From contig NW_027395284.1 of assembly GCF_027580225.2 (NCBI RefSeq), forward strand, positions 81,478 through 145,477: a stretch of DNA of 64,000 bases. Reading direction: 5' to 3'. Of this stretch, positions 1 through 12,729 are shown one piece after another. Numbering within the stretch: position 1 is the first letter of the stretch; each line of letters starts with the position of its first letter. The notes under the pieces are model-generated. The model was not told where the DNA came from, searched no databases, and worked only from the letters and a program-made list of their open reading frames with translations. Source of the stretch: Misgurnus anguillicaudatus. Lineage: Eukaryota > Chordata > Actinopteri > Cypriniformes > Cobitidae. Both the position numbers and the translations under genes were made by a program.

Positions 1-900
1 ATAACAAAATATGACAGAACTACACGTGCTTGAAGTTGAAAGAGTCAAATTACCACAAAAATTTTCACATCCATACATTATATTACCACATCAATACCTT
101 AAAATCACTGGTAAAACTAATAGATTTAGCACACACAAAGCAAAAACATCATCAATGTATGTTCAACTTTTTTTCCTTTTGTTTGATTGACATTGAGACA
201 GACTGCTTAAAATCTAAGTGATCTAATATAATGTTACACATCAGATAGTTTTACCCAACAGTTAACCAAACATTTACTTAAAACATAACAGATTATAGAG
301 CCTACCTGCGTGAATTCTTATCAAAACAGATATTTGTAAAACTGTAATTTTGTGAAGATGTCTATATATCCGGGTCGCGCACTCGCGCGTATGTGTGCAC
401 GCGCTTCAGATATCAGTCAGTCAGCGTGAGGGGATCGCTTTTGAGTCTTGTCGCTCTTAATAACTCTTTGACATTAATCAGGAACCGAACTATATCTCTC
501 TTAATGACTCTTTTAACATCAAGCAAGTCCTGCAGTCTATTTTCTAAGTCATGCACAAAAGCGAAACCAAAATGAATTGAGACGCATTTTTGTATTAGAT
601 TAAGCATTAGGAGGACGGTAACGTTACACGTCTCAGACGTATAAATAAAGATCATTTCAGATGTCCAACGAGCATTTAAAGCATTGGATTTGGTAGACGA
701 TTTGCTTAATGTTCTTATTTCTATGAAAACCTTTTACTCATTTAGAGAGAGTCACATTTGTCTGCGTCTCTGTTCATTCAACTATGGGCTGGACCAAGGG
801 TCAAACAGAAATTGCGCTTTGCGTTAATCTCCGTTAATAAAATTAGTGGCGTTAAAATGAATTTGCGTTAACGCGTTATTATCGCGTTAATTTTGACAGC
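1..900. other. No gene seen; repeat-like tail
   Basis: AT-rich sequence without recognisable coding. About 800-905 holds a motif rich in gcgttaacgcg that resembles the terminus of a dispersed fish transposon. A CpG-bearing patch lies at 370-400. Nothing else can be supported. Confidence 0.4.
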
Positions 901-915
901 CCTAATATATATATA

Positions 916-1487
916 TTTACTTTTAAACCACAACTTCTCTTCTTCCTCCGACTTTGAGGAGTTAGCGCAACCTCACCTATTGCGTAATGACATGGAAAGG
1001 TCACTTGTTACATATATGAAACGCACATTTGCGGACCATTTTAAACAATAAACTGACACAAATACATTAATTAGTATCATTCCACATACAACAACGTCGG
1101 AACGGTCCTCTTTCTCCACACTTGTAAACACTGGGGCATAGTTTCGCATATGCCATCTGTAACCTTTTGACGTGATGACGTATTAAGAGAAGTTGTGGTT
1201 TAAAAGTGCATATTTTTTATAAAGTGCATTCTTGCCAAAAATGACAATCGTTTCGCTAGATAAGACCCTTGCGCCTTGTTTGGGATCGTTTAGAGTCCTT
1301 TGAAACTGCAATTTTAAACTGCATTAAAACTGTTAAGTGTTGGGGTCCATTAAAGTCCATTAAAATGAGAAAAATCCTGGAACGTTTTTCTCAAAAAAAA
1401 ACACAATTTCTTCTCGACTGAACAAAGAAAGACATCAACATTTTGGATGACATGGTGGTGAGTAAATTACCCAGATTTTTTTAAAGT
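916..1487. mobile_element. Long-TIR TTAA element, right part (copy 1)
   Basis: It matches the intact copy at 17604-18461 from the central TTTTAAACCACAACTTCT motif through the right arm (GTTGGGGTCCATTAAAGTCC, then CATCAACATTTTGGATGACA). The left arm is missing. The terminus is split by the hAT insertion at 1496-2681 and resumes at 2682, ending at TTAA 2692-2695. Confidence 0.8.
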
Positions 1488-1495
1488 GACTAATA

Positions 1496-2681
1496 CAGGG
1501 GTCTCAAACTCAAACTGGCTTGGGGCCATTTCTGAGACTGACATTTCATCAGAGGGCCGCAGAGCTATTTTAATGTTCAAAAAAGTACAATATTTCTTTA
1601 AAATATTTTTTTATAATACTTGAAAATATATAAACAGTGTTTTTTATTTTTTAATATACATTATTTTATTAAGTAAGTAAATACTTTTTTAACCTTATTA
1701 GGCTTTGAATTATTAACTAAGGCCTATTAAAACTAACAAATTTAATTCCTATACATTTATAAACTATTATAAAAAATGTACCAACAGTAAGTGTTTCTGT
1801 TTTTATTTATTTTTGACTGTTTTCAGTCATAGTATTGACTTTATTATGTTCCTTTTTGTTATTTCACCATTTTAATGAATTTGCTATTATATTTAGAAAA
1901 ATATTAATAAGTGAAAGTGATCCTAAAACATTTGGATGGGTAGTCAATGTTACATAAGCTAGTTGGACAGTAAAAATAAATAATACTGCTCTATGTATAA
2001 GCAAGCAAGATAATAATGTATTATACTTCATATATATTTCATATAGAAGTGTACATACTTGTATCCTCTGTAATTTCTCCTCATCTTTCCTTTTTTCCTA
2101 ACCTGGGCACTTTGATGGGTAATTTTCTCATCCGTAGTTTAACATTAAACTGTTGCACTACATCTCCCACTGCGGTGTCTCCATTAGAAGCTGTGACTTG
2201 ATGTGAACTACGGTAATAACCCCACAGCAGCTCTTCTCTGAGTAACAGAGTATCCTCCCAGAAGTAACAAATCTTCTCTGGACAAACACTACAAAGTCGC
2301 GATCAGATGAACTGATCGCATTGATATGATTGACGCGAGAGGAATTAAAATCCGATCACGCATTCTGTTACCCTCGCCATCACGGAGCGCGCGCTCGTGG
2401 CTGCGTAGCAACGGGTGACGCGACCCCACGCTGCGCAACCTCCGCTCCCAAGCAAGCACTTTGAAAAGTAAACATACTTTATGAAACGCTTCGACTTGTT
2501 TTAACTCGCGTTGTTAGACGCGACATGTGACCGGACCCTTAAACGTTTAAAAAAAAAACGAATTTAAATAAAAATCTTTCTGCGGGCCAGATTACGTTAT
2601 ATTGTTGAAGGGTGACGCGGGCCGCAGAGAGGGGGAGGGCGGGCCGCAAATGGCCCGCGGGCCGGGAGTTTGAGACCACTG
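1496..2681. mobile_element. Non-autonomous hAT element, 1.19 kb
   Basis: It starts CAGGGGTCTCAAACTC and ends GAGTTTGAGACCACTG, imperfect inverted termini. It is flanked by a perfect 8-bp duplication GACTAATA at 1488-1495 and 2682-2689. The interior is AT-rich with GC-rich ends (GGGCCGCAGAG) and no transposase ORF. It is inserted in the right end of the element at 916-1487. Confidence 0.88.
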
Positions 2682-2695
2682 GACTAATACTTTAA

Positions 2696-2962
2696 ATATG
2701 GGTATTTTTCTTCAAAAATATTTTTTAGCCAAAAGTTTAAATAATTGCATTTTTGTGAAGGAATTTTGTTAGAGATCAGATTCAAAACGATTATCAAAAC
2801 GGAGTGTAAAATAAGTAAATAATTTTGCTTCCGTTTTTTTACAAATTGGGTAAGTGGATAATCGCGGTATTACAGATTAACATAAAAACTTATCAGGAAA
2901 CACATTTTTCATGCAAATGTTTTCTCTTAATTGAGAAAACTTAGTTAATGGCGGGGAAAGAG
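2696..2962. mobile_element. CTCTTTCCCCGCC-family element, right half
   Basis: The right half of the TTAA-flanked family also seen at 5780, 8753, 12730 and 38050. It shares TATTTTTCTTCAAAAATATT and the end GGCGGGGAAAGAG before TTAA (2963-2966). It starts at an internal TTAA into which the neighbouring long-TIR element appears to have inserted. Confidence 0.75.
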
Positions 2963-2966
2963 TTAA

Positions 2967-3075
2967 TATGTAACCCTGTCTGTGAAATCCAGGCTAAAGT
3001 CTTATAATCTAATTGTCTATAATTCAATCCTGAAATATGACCTTACTCAGTCAATATTACAGATATCAAGGATAT
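2967..3075. repeat. Fragment of CCCTGTCTGTGAAATCC repeat
   Basis: CCCTGTCTGTGAAATCCAGG and the following 80 bases match, in one orientation, the two inverted ends of the nest at 36110-38707. Confidence 0.6.
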
Positions 3076-4760
3076 ATTTTCATTGAATGTTCTTTACATT
3101 TTATAGGATGATTTTATTTACAAAAAAGGCTGGTCTGGTTTTGGGTCTTGCAATTATTTTATTACGTGTCATAAGTTTACTAAAGAATCAATGTATTTAT
3201 AGGCTGAATTATAATATTGCAGACAATGAGGAACAAGTACCCCTAAAACTCAGAATGGCACACGTTAATGGTACACATTCCCTTGAGAAGTCTCATTTTT
3301 CCTACAGATACATTGGTAGCACCCTAGAGAATTGTCAGTGAAGGCTATAGCCACACACGCTAGGCAGCCTTTGTTCTATCGAAAGCGTTTGTCTTCGGTG
3401 TAGCGAAAAGAAGAGGGGTTAAAATCCGATTCAATCGATATCACTGGAGACATACAGATACAAACAGAGGCTAAGGACTCCTCCCTTCTCCATCTGAAAG
3501 TTGAAATGGAATAAAATGTTGAAATGCCTTTGAAGTTTCAATCAAAAGTCAATACTCAACGTATTCTTACAGAAATCCGCAAAAAAGAAAAATCTGGGTG
3601 CTTATTTCTAAATATTAACTTTATAAATATTTGTATCTATTGTTTGAAAAATAAAAACAGGTACATGGGTTGCCAAATGTAAGCGCTAAAGCTCATGAAT
3701 GTCTCCATTCGTATCCAAGAGGTGTATAATAATAAACTGTCCCACCATCATTGCCAAATACCCCCGTTCACCTTCCATTCCCCCACTATTCAGGTTAACC
3801 CTGCGTGTCCCAGCTAATGAGGAGTTTCCGTGGCCCGCTGAGCGCCCGGGTTGGGCTGGAGCTTACCCTCGGCGTGGGACCGGGGGAGCGGGACGGTAGA
3901 GCACCGGTGTCAGCCGCCGCTTCGCTGCACATACATCATGCCGGTCATTAGCGGAGGATCAGGCTGGACCTTTGGCCAGCGCGCCACTGGCGGCAGAGAG
4001 AGGATGGTCATAAAAAACCCAAGCTCTGTCACTCATTGTCACTTAAAGCGAGAATTTATCAGGGCCTCTGCCTGCGCGCCGATGAATAATGAATGAGGTT
4101 CTGGAGCTTTGCCTTGACGCTCCGGTGCTAATGGGGCCGGAAAGCTGCGGCAGGACCATCCTTTGTGCCGTGAGGTCGCGCTGTCGGGGTACCGACTGGC
4201 CTCTATTGGTGGGCGAGAGCCAGGCCATAATATCACACATTCACAGTAAGGTCTGACCCCTTCTACTCTTGATGTCTAAGCCCGAAGCAGCATGTCTAGA
4301 GACTCGGGGTATACCACGAAATTTAACACTTGCATCGTAAGAGCCCTCGCAATTTCGTTTCTCTCCAAAGTGTTAGAATTCTTGCATTATTGAGCTACAA
4401 GACTTTTATTTTGACACGAGGCTGCTTAATGTGGCCTTGGAGGAGTTTAAAATTACCATCGACTATAAATATGAAAGCAATATTGCTTTCAAGATTTGGA
4501 TTCGGGGATGGGAAGGTTATCCCTCACGGGCACTTTAACATGGACTCATAAAGACCAGGATGTTGCATCAGTACCGTATACTCCCAGAATGGGGACAAAG
4601 ACTTTGTACATAACCAAAAAGCAATGGTAGAATAGCTCATGCTATTTTTCGCATTACCCATCCACACAATTCAGGACAGACACATGGGGAGATGAACATA
4701 TTTGACAGCACTGAAACGTCTTATAACCGAAAAAAATTGCAGATAAAGAGTAACACAGAC
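3076..4760. other. Non-coding; unique GC-richer island at 3760-4260
   Basis: No exon was recognised. About 3760-4260 is unique-looking, GC-rich and lacks the terminal motifs of the local repeats. It includes AGCTAATGAG, CCTCTATTGGTGGG and a run of CpGs. It is a candidate conserved non-coding element by composition only. Confidence 0.4.
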
Positions 4761-5008
4761 GGGTGATTCTCACAAAATCCGAAAGGTGTCAAGCATCAGT
4801 ATTTTTAAAAAGCCCTTAAATTTTTTTTTTGCACATATAAGATTAAGGTCTGAACTTACTGTAATCATTGTTTTTAATGGATTTAAAAAAATATTTCCTA
4901 TAGAATTATTTAATTTTTTCGGAAAATTATCATTACCGCAACATGATATTACATTAAATGCATTTACGAACTCATGTTTCGGTAATGAGAACTAAAAAGT
5001 TGTCTAGG
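4761..5008. mobile_element. GGGTGATTCTC element, left part (copy 1)
   Basis: Begins GGGTGATTCTCACAAAATCC and parallels the left part of the element at 5568-6827 up to about 5008. It holds the empty site ACATTAAATGC, uninterrupted, where copy 2 carries an insertion. Confidence 0.78.
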
Positions 5009-5567
5009 TCATAAATATCGGCTCAAATGTTGCCTCCAGGTAAGTTTGTGTGCAATGGGTTTAAGTGAGAGGCAGAATGAAATTTAAGTAATCTCTCAAT
5101 GGAAATTTTTTGGGGATGGGGAGTACCAAATCTGATACTCCCCATCTTGCTATGAATGATTTGAGATTTAATGTGAATGACAACCACTTACATTTCAGTC
5201 TGTTTTTACCATATACTTTAAGAATTATGGATGTAGTGTCCGTGACTTCACCCATAGGTTTGTGGAGAGCTTTTTTAAAGCCTATAGTTGGCGAGCCTGA
5301 TGTTGCCATCTTGGCCACGCGTCACCGCGCATCACTTGTGGATAACCGAAAATGGGTAAAAAGGTGGGACGTGGGTGAATCTTTCGACAGTAGTGACAGC
5401 AGTGGCATTTCACCTGTCACTCAAGTGGCCACGCCCTTAATTATGCAGAACTTTAAGGCTTAATATAATTCAAACGGATGAGTTACAAAACAATTCACAC
5501 CCTTACAGTCGTGTAGGGCAAAATTAGACCAAAATCACTTTTTATTCCATATATAATAAACACATTA
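5009..5567. repeat. Unclassified repeat-like sequence
   Basis: It contains a short hairpin (ATGGGGAGTA ... TACTCCCCAT, 5116-5145) and a segment around 5230-5330 of a type dispersed in fish genomes. An open frame spans it but shows no protein family, so I read it as repeat rather than gene. Confidence 0.4.
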
Positions 5568-6827
5568 GGGTGATTCTCACGAAATCCAGATATAGAAAGT
5601 GTCCAGCATCAGAATTTTTAAAAAGCCCTTGAAGCCAATATTTTGCACATATAAGATTAAGGTCTGAACTTATTATAACCGTTATTTTTAGAGGATATTT
5701 CTTATAGCATTCTTTACATTTTTTTAGATTATCATTATCAAAAATGATCATTACCGCAACATGATATTTATTACATTAACTCATTCACCGCCAGCCTTTT
5801 TGAGAAAAGTTGCCCACCTGCATTTTTGTGATTTTAACAAAATTTTCACAAAATTCCTTGCAGGAAAAATCATTTCCTATAAATATATAAACATACAAAT
5901 TATATTAAATTAAAGAACACACCCTCTGCTTTCAAACAAACAATAAACAAACAAACAAACAAACAAAATGGGGAAAAAACGTTTCATTATATATTTACTT
6001 TTTCTACTTAATTTAACCACTGAAATATGGATATTTCTCTTAAAAAATACAACATTTTGAGCAAAAAGCTTAAAAAATTGCGTTTTTGTAAAGGAATTTA
6101 TGTTAGAGATCAGACTCAGAATGACTATCAAACATAAAGGCAGTTAAAATAACCATTAAATCTTTTTAACTTCCGTTTTTGATAAATTCGATTTGGTGGA
6201 TGAAAGTGGTATTACACGTTCACTTTGAAATTCGTCCAAAAAGGCATATTTATTAGTTAAATATGAACTCATAAATGACGAGATAACTCGTCAATGGCGG
6301 TGAATGAGTTAAATATATGCATTTACAAGCTCATGTTTCGGTAATGAGAAATAAAAAGTTGTCTACTATGACAAACCAAATATCAACTTTTATCTGGAGA
6401 GAAAAAATTAGAAAACAATGATTGAAAATTGTTGCGGAGGATGAGAAAATTGGTCTTGGACACATTTATTTTCCTTATTATTGTCTCTACACTGACCAAT
6501 GATCACTAAATACCATGTTTCTTTACTGTAAATGTTTATAGTATAACATGCACTGAAGCTTTTTATTTTTTAGATTTTTTAACTATAAATATTTCCATGT
6601 CAAAGAACCCAAATCCAGTCATGGACACGTTGCGGTAATGAAAATGTTCCCCTTAAATGTGGAAAAAACTACAAAATTGGTTTGTATGATGTCATTTGAA
6701 TAAAATGTAGTAAAATAGTACATGAAGAGATGTTTGTAACTGTATGCTTCTTATTTTGATAGCATTTCCTTTTTTTTATCAAAATGTTTCATGACATCCC
6801 ATAAGTCTAATTTCGCGAGAATCACCC
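5568..6827. mobile_element. GGGTGATTCTC element, complete ends (copy 2)
   Basis: Begins GGGTGATTCTCACGAAATCC and ends TTTCGCGAGAATCACCC, an inverted terminus. It is interrupted by the TTAA element at 5780-6308. No clear target-site duplication was found. Confidence 0.82.
5780..6308. mobile_element. TTAA-flanked MITE, CTCATTCACCGCC family
   Basis: Termini are CTCATTCACCGCC and GGCGGTGAATGAG. TTAA flanks it at 5776-5779 and 6309-6312. The paralogous sequence at 4949-4965 keeps a single TTAA and no insert, which proves the duplication. No coding capacity. The TTAA target fits piggyBac or Kolobok; the superfamily is not settled by this sequence. Confidence 0.92.
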
Positions 6828-8369
6828 AGATGCTTGCAAATGAAAACTCTATGATTAGTTATTGACCTCTCTTTGCTTGTAAATTGACTTGCTTGAAAAT
6901 TATCTAACATGGCGTAAATTGTGCGTACTGTGCACAAAATGCATAACAATCAAAAGTGTGCCGTGTGCCTATATTGAAAACCTTTTTTTTGGGGGGGGAG
7001 AAAGTTTGTTGATTCATTTTCTGGACCGAACTTCTTTTCACTTTTGATACTGTACCTAACCGTAAGACTCCACACACTGATGAAATAAGTGAGTTTTAAC
7101 TCAGTCTCAACGTCTCTGAGCGAAATAGTTTTTGATTTGTTCAGAAAAAGATTTGAAATAAACAAGTGAGGCATTCTGAGCATCATACTGCACTTTCTTC
7201 CTGTCGAGTCTCTCAGAACTTTCGGCTAATTACAAGCGAAGCCCCACACCACAGAGTACTTGCATCCGTCACTGTCTGAGGATGACAAAAGGCTTAGACG
7301 GGGCAAAAAACAAACAAGCCCCAGAATAAAAAAATACTTTCTAGCTAGCTGCATGGGCGACGTCTAATCAGTTACTTTATTTTTGTGCCTTCAGCGTTGA
7401 ATCGAAACAGAAGTTCCTCTGATCAGTGAGCGAAGGGGATGTCCCACTGAGCCGGTGTCTTGCGTCCACAAACCACGGGGTCAATCCTTGTTGAGCATGC
7501 CATCGACTTCCACATCGGCATGTCTCGCATTCATTACCATGCACAGATGCGTGCTGGTGGGTAACGGCACCCCAGGACTGCCTGGAGGGGCCGCGCTGTA
7601 TCCAGCCTCCATCGGGAACTGTTGCCACCAAATGGGAGCACGGGAAGTGCATTATGTGACTCCCTGCCTCAGGGTCAGAGAGGGGGCGACGTGGCATCTC
7701 CACCGAGCAGTCGTAAACAAGCAGAAGATGTAAGATCTCTTGATCGTATTCACATGCTTTATTATGCTGATTTTTCAGCAAACTAAACTAATCAAGGCAA
7801 CTTTCCCCCTCTCGCATATACACAGGGGAAATCGCCAGAAAGGTTAAGCGCCGAGAGTCGATTTCGGTGCGTCGCCTCCAAACTTTGCCCTCTCCGGATC
7901 ATTTCAAACAAACAGGGAAAGTCCGAATCTGTGCCGTGCTGAAAGCGGTCTCGCATGCTTAATTGGAGGGCTTGATGGACTAGGGTGAGAAATGTTCACG
8001 TTCAGTACTGCTCGTTGGGACCGAAGTTGTAAATAGTTAATTATGACTCGGTATGCAAATGTTGGCCTTTAAATGAATTCAAGGAATAATTTCCATGTTC
8101 GTGGATTTGCATAAATGCATATTACATGCATTTCCCACTCAACACCTCAAAATGTCATAAAGAGTGATACAAATCATAATTGAATTCCAGTGTATTTACT
8201 AGTTTTAATAAAACCACATCAACATATACAGTACTGTGCCAACACCTGTTTTTTATCCAAGTTTCAGTAATCATCCATATTTATTTTTCAGTTTCTTTAT
8301 TAAGATACATGGAAAAAAATATTTTTTGTATTTTTTTAGTTACCAAATGTCCAAAGTTTAGGCAAAAGT
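6828..8369. other. Non-coding; unique block at 7200-8150
   Basis: About 7200-8150 is unique and GC-richer than its surroundings, with no splice-supported exon. Two octamer (POU) motifs occur in opposite orientation: ATGCAAAT at 8053-8060 and ATTTGCAT at 8105-8112. ORFs overlap on both strands at 7377-7781 with no recognisable family. It is a regulatory candidate only. Confidence 0.4.
8053..8112. promoter_or_regulatory. Paired octamer motifs in inverted orientation
   Basis: ATGCAAAT at 8053-8060 and its reverse complement ATTTGCAT at 8105-8112 are separated by 44 bp in a unique block. They match the POU/Oct consensus exactly. Function is inferred. Confidence 0.3.
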
Positions 8370-8573
8370 CACTAAAAAAAAGATTCATTGAATTTAATTA
8401 ATTTTTTTAAGGTAAGTGGTTGCAATCAATTTATTTAAGCTACATTTAAACAAAAAAGATTAGTAAAGTGAAATAAAATATAAAACTTTTGTTTAAATGT
8501 AGCTTAAATAAATTGATTGCAACCACTTACCTTAAAAAATTTTATTAAATTCAATGAATCATTTTTATCAGTG
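8370..8573. mobile_element. Foldback MITE with about 80-bp arms
   Basis: The left arm runs from CACTAAAAAAAAGATTCATTG through AAGGTAAGTGGTTGCAATC. The right arm is the inverse, ending TTTTTATCAGTG. The spacer is about 35 bp. The arms are almost perfectly complementary between 8411-8452 and 8493-8533. Confidence 0.85.
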
Positions 8574-8752
8574 TAGTGTGACCTCTAAAAACATCTTGAA
8601 CTCTTTTGAGAAGTCATCTGATTAGAAATTAGGCTTTCATTTCATTTAGGTTTGAGAGATCCTGCAGGTTCCTGCTATTGTAAAAAAAAAACACGTGTAA
8701 AAGGAGCTCACACTAAATACTTGAAAATTATAATTTTATTCTGTTTCTTTAA

Positions 8753-9251
8753 CTCATTCCTCACCAGCATTTTTTTTTTTTTTTTGAAGTTGCCCACCAG
8801 CATTTTTTGTGATTTTCAAAAAAAGTTTCACAAAATGTTCTTCTAAAAATATATAAACATACAAATTTATCAAATAAAGAAGAGACCCTCAGCTTTCAAA
8901 CAAACAAACAAACAAACAAAACGGGGAAAAAACTTTCTATCTATCCTATTTATATGTTTTCTCTGCTTATAAACTCTTAAATACGGGTATTTTTCTTTAA
9001 AAATATTTTTTTAGCAAAAAGCTGAAATAATTGCATTTTTGTGAAGGAATTTTGTTATGGTTCTGAATCTGATCTCTATCAAAACATACACTAAAATTAG
9101 TAAAAAAAAAATTTTGCTTCCGTTTTTTATAACTTGGGTAAGTGAATATTCGCGGTATTACAGATTAACATAAAAACTCATCAGGAAGATGTTTTTCATG
9201 CAAATGTTTTCTCTTAATTGATGAGATAACTCGTCAATAGCGAGGAAAGAG
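8753..9251. mobile_element. TTAA-flanked MITE, CTC..CCGCC family
   Basis: Begins CTCATTCCTCACC and ends AGCGAGGAAAGAG with TTAA on both sides (8749-8752, 9252-9255). Same internal sequence as 5780-6308, including an (ACAA)n stretch. Confidence 0.88.
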
Positions 9252-10727
9252 TTAATACTGGCAGCTAATTTTCTGTTTCTGGTTGTGTTTTAAAGAGACT
9301 AAAAAATAATGATATATGTTCACTTTGAAAAAAACTATAAACAACAAATCTAATGTTGGCATTGTGACTTTTGCACAGTAGGGGAGAGCGGGGCACAACG
9401 TAACGCTTTTTGACTTTGTCATCATTCAAAAAATATTTAAGTTAGATAAAAAAATGTACACAATCAACACTCACATCTCTGCTACAAATAAACACTTAAA
9501 GTTTGTTTGTGGGACCTACCGTTATCCTACAATTACACCGGAAGTGACAGGTGGGGTTCATTGTAACAAGAGGGTTTGTTGTAACACCTAGAAAATTAGG
9601 TTAAAAGACAAATGATTCAATAAAATTCTGTTTATATACTAAAGGTGGATATTGTTTATATATCTGCCTATTATAGATAGATATCCACACATTCATCCAT
9701 CCATGATCCTTCATCTAACAATCAGGCACATTGTTGGCGCGTTGCTATTTTGAGGTAACTTAAATAGACTACGCCAATAACCAACAAAAACCTGGTCTAA
9801 AGTCTAAAGTCAATGACGCAATATGTTTTTGTTATTTAAAGAGCGCATTACTAATATGCGCTTATAAACGGAAGGAATACGCGGGTTTGCTTATCACATA
9901 GTACATGAATGCGCAGCAGCACAAAAACGCTTTTAAATATGAAAGATTAAAGGATTGAATGTAAAAGATTATTATTGAGTCTCTTGGACATAAATGAGGA
10001 CCAATTATGAGACGTTAGAAGGCGCAAAGAGCTGCTTCACCTGTAGCCTGGTAAGTAAATAAATGCTTTGCTTTAAACAAATGCATCTATTTTTAAATGT
10101 TTTTTTTTTTTAAATGCTACCTCACGGATTTATTGTATATGATGACTCTGTACCTGTGGATATAGTGAGATGAGAAACATTTTTAAGTAATGCTTAAAAA
10201 AACGCTGTCCAAGTGCTGAAGCGAACGTGCGGAGAGCCGTTTGTAAATTCTTTATCTCCTGTTTGTAACAAATAAAGTATTTTTAGAGTACAAACCTTTT
10301 CTTACATACTTGTAAATAATTTTTTGATGATATTGGATAGCCATACATTTAAGGCAATTACAAGCCTACTTTTTTACTTCCATGACTAAAAGAAAACGAT
10401 TTTTAAAGGTTTTAATAAAAAACAACAAAAACAGCACAATTATTTAACATTAATCTTAAACTGGGGATCTTCTTCCTACGCTTAGTTTTTCAGTTTACAA
10501 AGTCCGTTATCTAAATAGGGATTAGACATAGCGCCAGGGATGAGAGCTGAGACTCTCATTGGTTTATTGCACGTTACGCCCAAAATACTCTCATTACAAT
10601 AGGACCAATCGCACAAACCATTTTTCCCGTCGTTAAATTAGCAAAAGTGGATTCGGACACGCCCATTAAGACGTTGCACTGTGCGCTTTAGACAATGCGC
10701 TTAGATCGTTAAAATAGGGCCCTATGT
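9252..10727. repeat. Repeat-derived sequence, two families
   Basis: At 9378 GGGGAGAGCGGGGCACAA resembles a fish repeat end. The terminus ATAGGGCCCTATG at 10717-10727, with AACGATCTAAGCGCATTGTC on the other strand, marks the end of another element covering at least 10480-10727. Borders are uncertain and no gene is seen. Confidence 0.5.
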
Positions 10728-12729
10728 GTTGGGGTTGTCAGTTTTTCACCCAACTCTAGATTAAAAATAAACCAGCATTTTTATGTAATATTTACAGTAT
10801 AAATGTTTATATGTGGTTAACTTTCAATTAGCTTTAACTTATTTAAAAAGAAATTTATTCCCAAACGACATGAAGGAAAAAATATTACATGAGACGCCAA
10901 TTTTCTACCACATTTTATTAATGCGCAAGCACATTTTATTACAGTAATTTGTGGTTAAACGATGATGGATTATGAAATTGCTGGCAGGCATTGGTAAAAC
11001 ATGCTACGGTTTAACTAAAACGAGGGTACGAATTAAAAAAACGTGCCTCAAATGAGGGAACAAATTAGTAAAATGAGGAAACATATTAATATTGAATTTT
11101 TTACTACATGCCATGTGTGGGCCTCCATAACTAATTTTACAACATAACACAAGACAAAAACAAAAAGTGTTGCTTCAAATAAGCAAATCAATCGAGGTAA
11201 AGAAATCGACAGACGTCAAACTGTTCCATGATCATTTTACTCCATAAATACACCTCCATAAGTATCACAAACTGCATTAAAGAACTGACAATACTGCTAT
11301 CCATAATCCTGGTTGGACGGTCTTACCACAAAGCCTGAGGTCTGACTGTCAAGAACAGGTAAATGAAACACTGCGGAAACGAGGTATAGGGGGGAGGAAG
11401 GGGGAGTTAGGACGACTGTGTTAATTGGACTTTACAGTAACAGCGTGACAGGTGTTGTTTAAGAAAAAACTCTGTAAACACGCCGAGCCGTTTGTCAGGA
11501 AAAGGCAGCTCCCATTTCCCTTGCCGGTTTCCATCACACAACCTCCAAATTAATGCTGTCTGCTTGTTTATCGCCTTATTGGAGAAATGTGAAAACTACA
11601 GGACAACGTGCACATGCTTTCTTGGCCCTGCCACATGGAGGTGGGTCTTTGTGTCATCTCTCTTTCTCTGATATACGGCTGTGATACCCGCTTCAAGAAA
11701 AGTCCAACACAGTACATCTCCACCCTCATGCCAAGACGCCGCTAGTATGCCATATACTTGTCATTTAAAACGCATTTTCACAGACACGGCAGGTCATGCC
11801 ACTTTGTTGTTTCGTTCCTGTCAGCGCAAACTACTTTTAAAACGCAGGATGTCTTCTCTTGCGTTAAAAGCTGTCAACAAATAGTCGACAACAGCTCCGA
11901 GCGTTTTCCTCAAGCAAAAGGATTTGTCCAAAACAGATGTTTCACCTCTAAATATATACAACGATGCTTGGAGTAAAAACAAAGTAATTTTGTTTTCGGA
12001 AACATCGTCGGTCCAAACGTCAGTCATCTCCAGCTGCGCTGCTGACTGTCAACTCAAAACAGCTTTGAACATAATGCAGTTGTATTATTCAAAATGCGAT
12101 TTCAAAGCTGTATACTTCCCCAGTGCCCTCAGCCAAGGACACACAAGGCCATCGGTTGATGAAAAATGCGGCTTTAAAATCTCGGCAGCGAACCTACTGA
12201 CAATTTCAGACCCATAATGACCGGAGACCAGCGTTCGCCGGCAGAGGAAAGCGTGGGAACGCGCAGGCACATGCAGGCTTTTCCTTCAGCGAGGAGCGAG
12301 GCCACAGGTTTACGCAGGAATGTCTGTGGTCGCACGCTCGCCGCGTAAATCAAAGCCCCGAAACAGAGTTGCATTTCTTTCAGTAAGGTTGAAGAGCAAA
12401 GCCTGCATCTGGTAGCGTTTTTGATTTACTAGAGAGCTGCACAACATTACAGCACTTGAAAACGGTGGGAGCCCAAATCCAAAAGGCTCCAATGTGTAGG
12501 CGAACAGTCCTATGAGATTTGGTCATCATAGCGGTTGGCATCCAGAAGTTCCCTGCAATTCCTGAGGATCATGAGCAGGGGTTTTCAAACTGTGGGTCGG
12601 GTCGGTATGGTTTGCATAGTGTGATAAAGTGGGTCACGCAAAGTCACTTGGCTATTGCGTCTAGTCCAATTAAATGACTAGCAATGACAAGATTTTGATA
12701 TGAGTACCAAAGGGATTTTGGTACTGCAA
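10728..12729. other. Non-coding; unique block at 11280-12550
   Basis: AT-rich to 11280, then a unique, GC-richer block to about 12550. Short ORFs on both strands overlap one another and match no family I know. No splice-flanked exon is visible. Confidence 0.4.

Noticed and set aside
5110..5463. 117-codon ORF
   Set aside because: Covers dispersed repeat sequence; no recognisable domain.
7377..7781. Overlapping ORFs of 134 and 92 codons on opposite strands
   Set aside because: Neither shows a family, splice sites or codon bias. GC-rich unique sequence gives long frames by chance.
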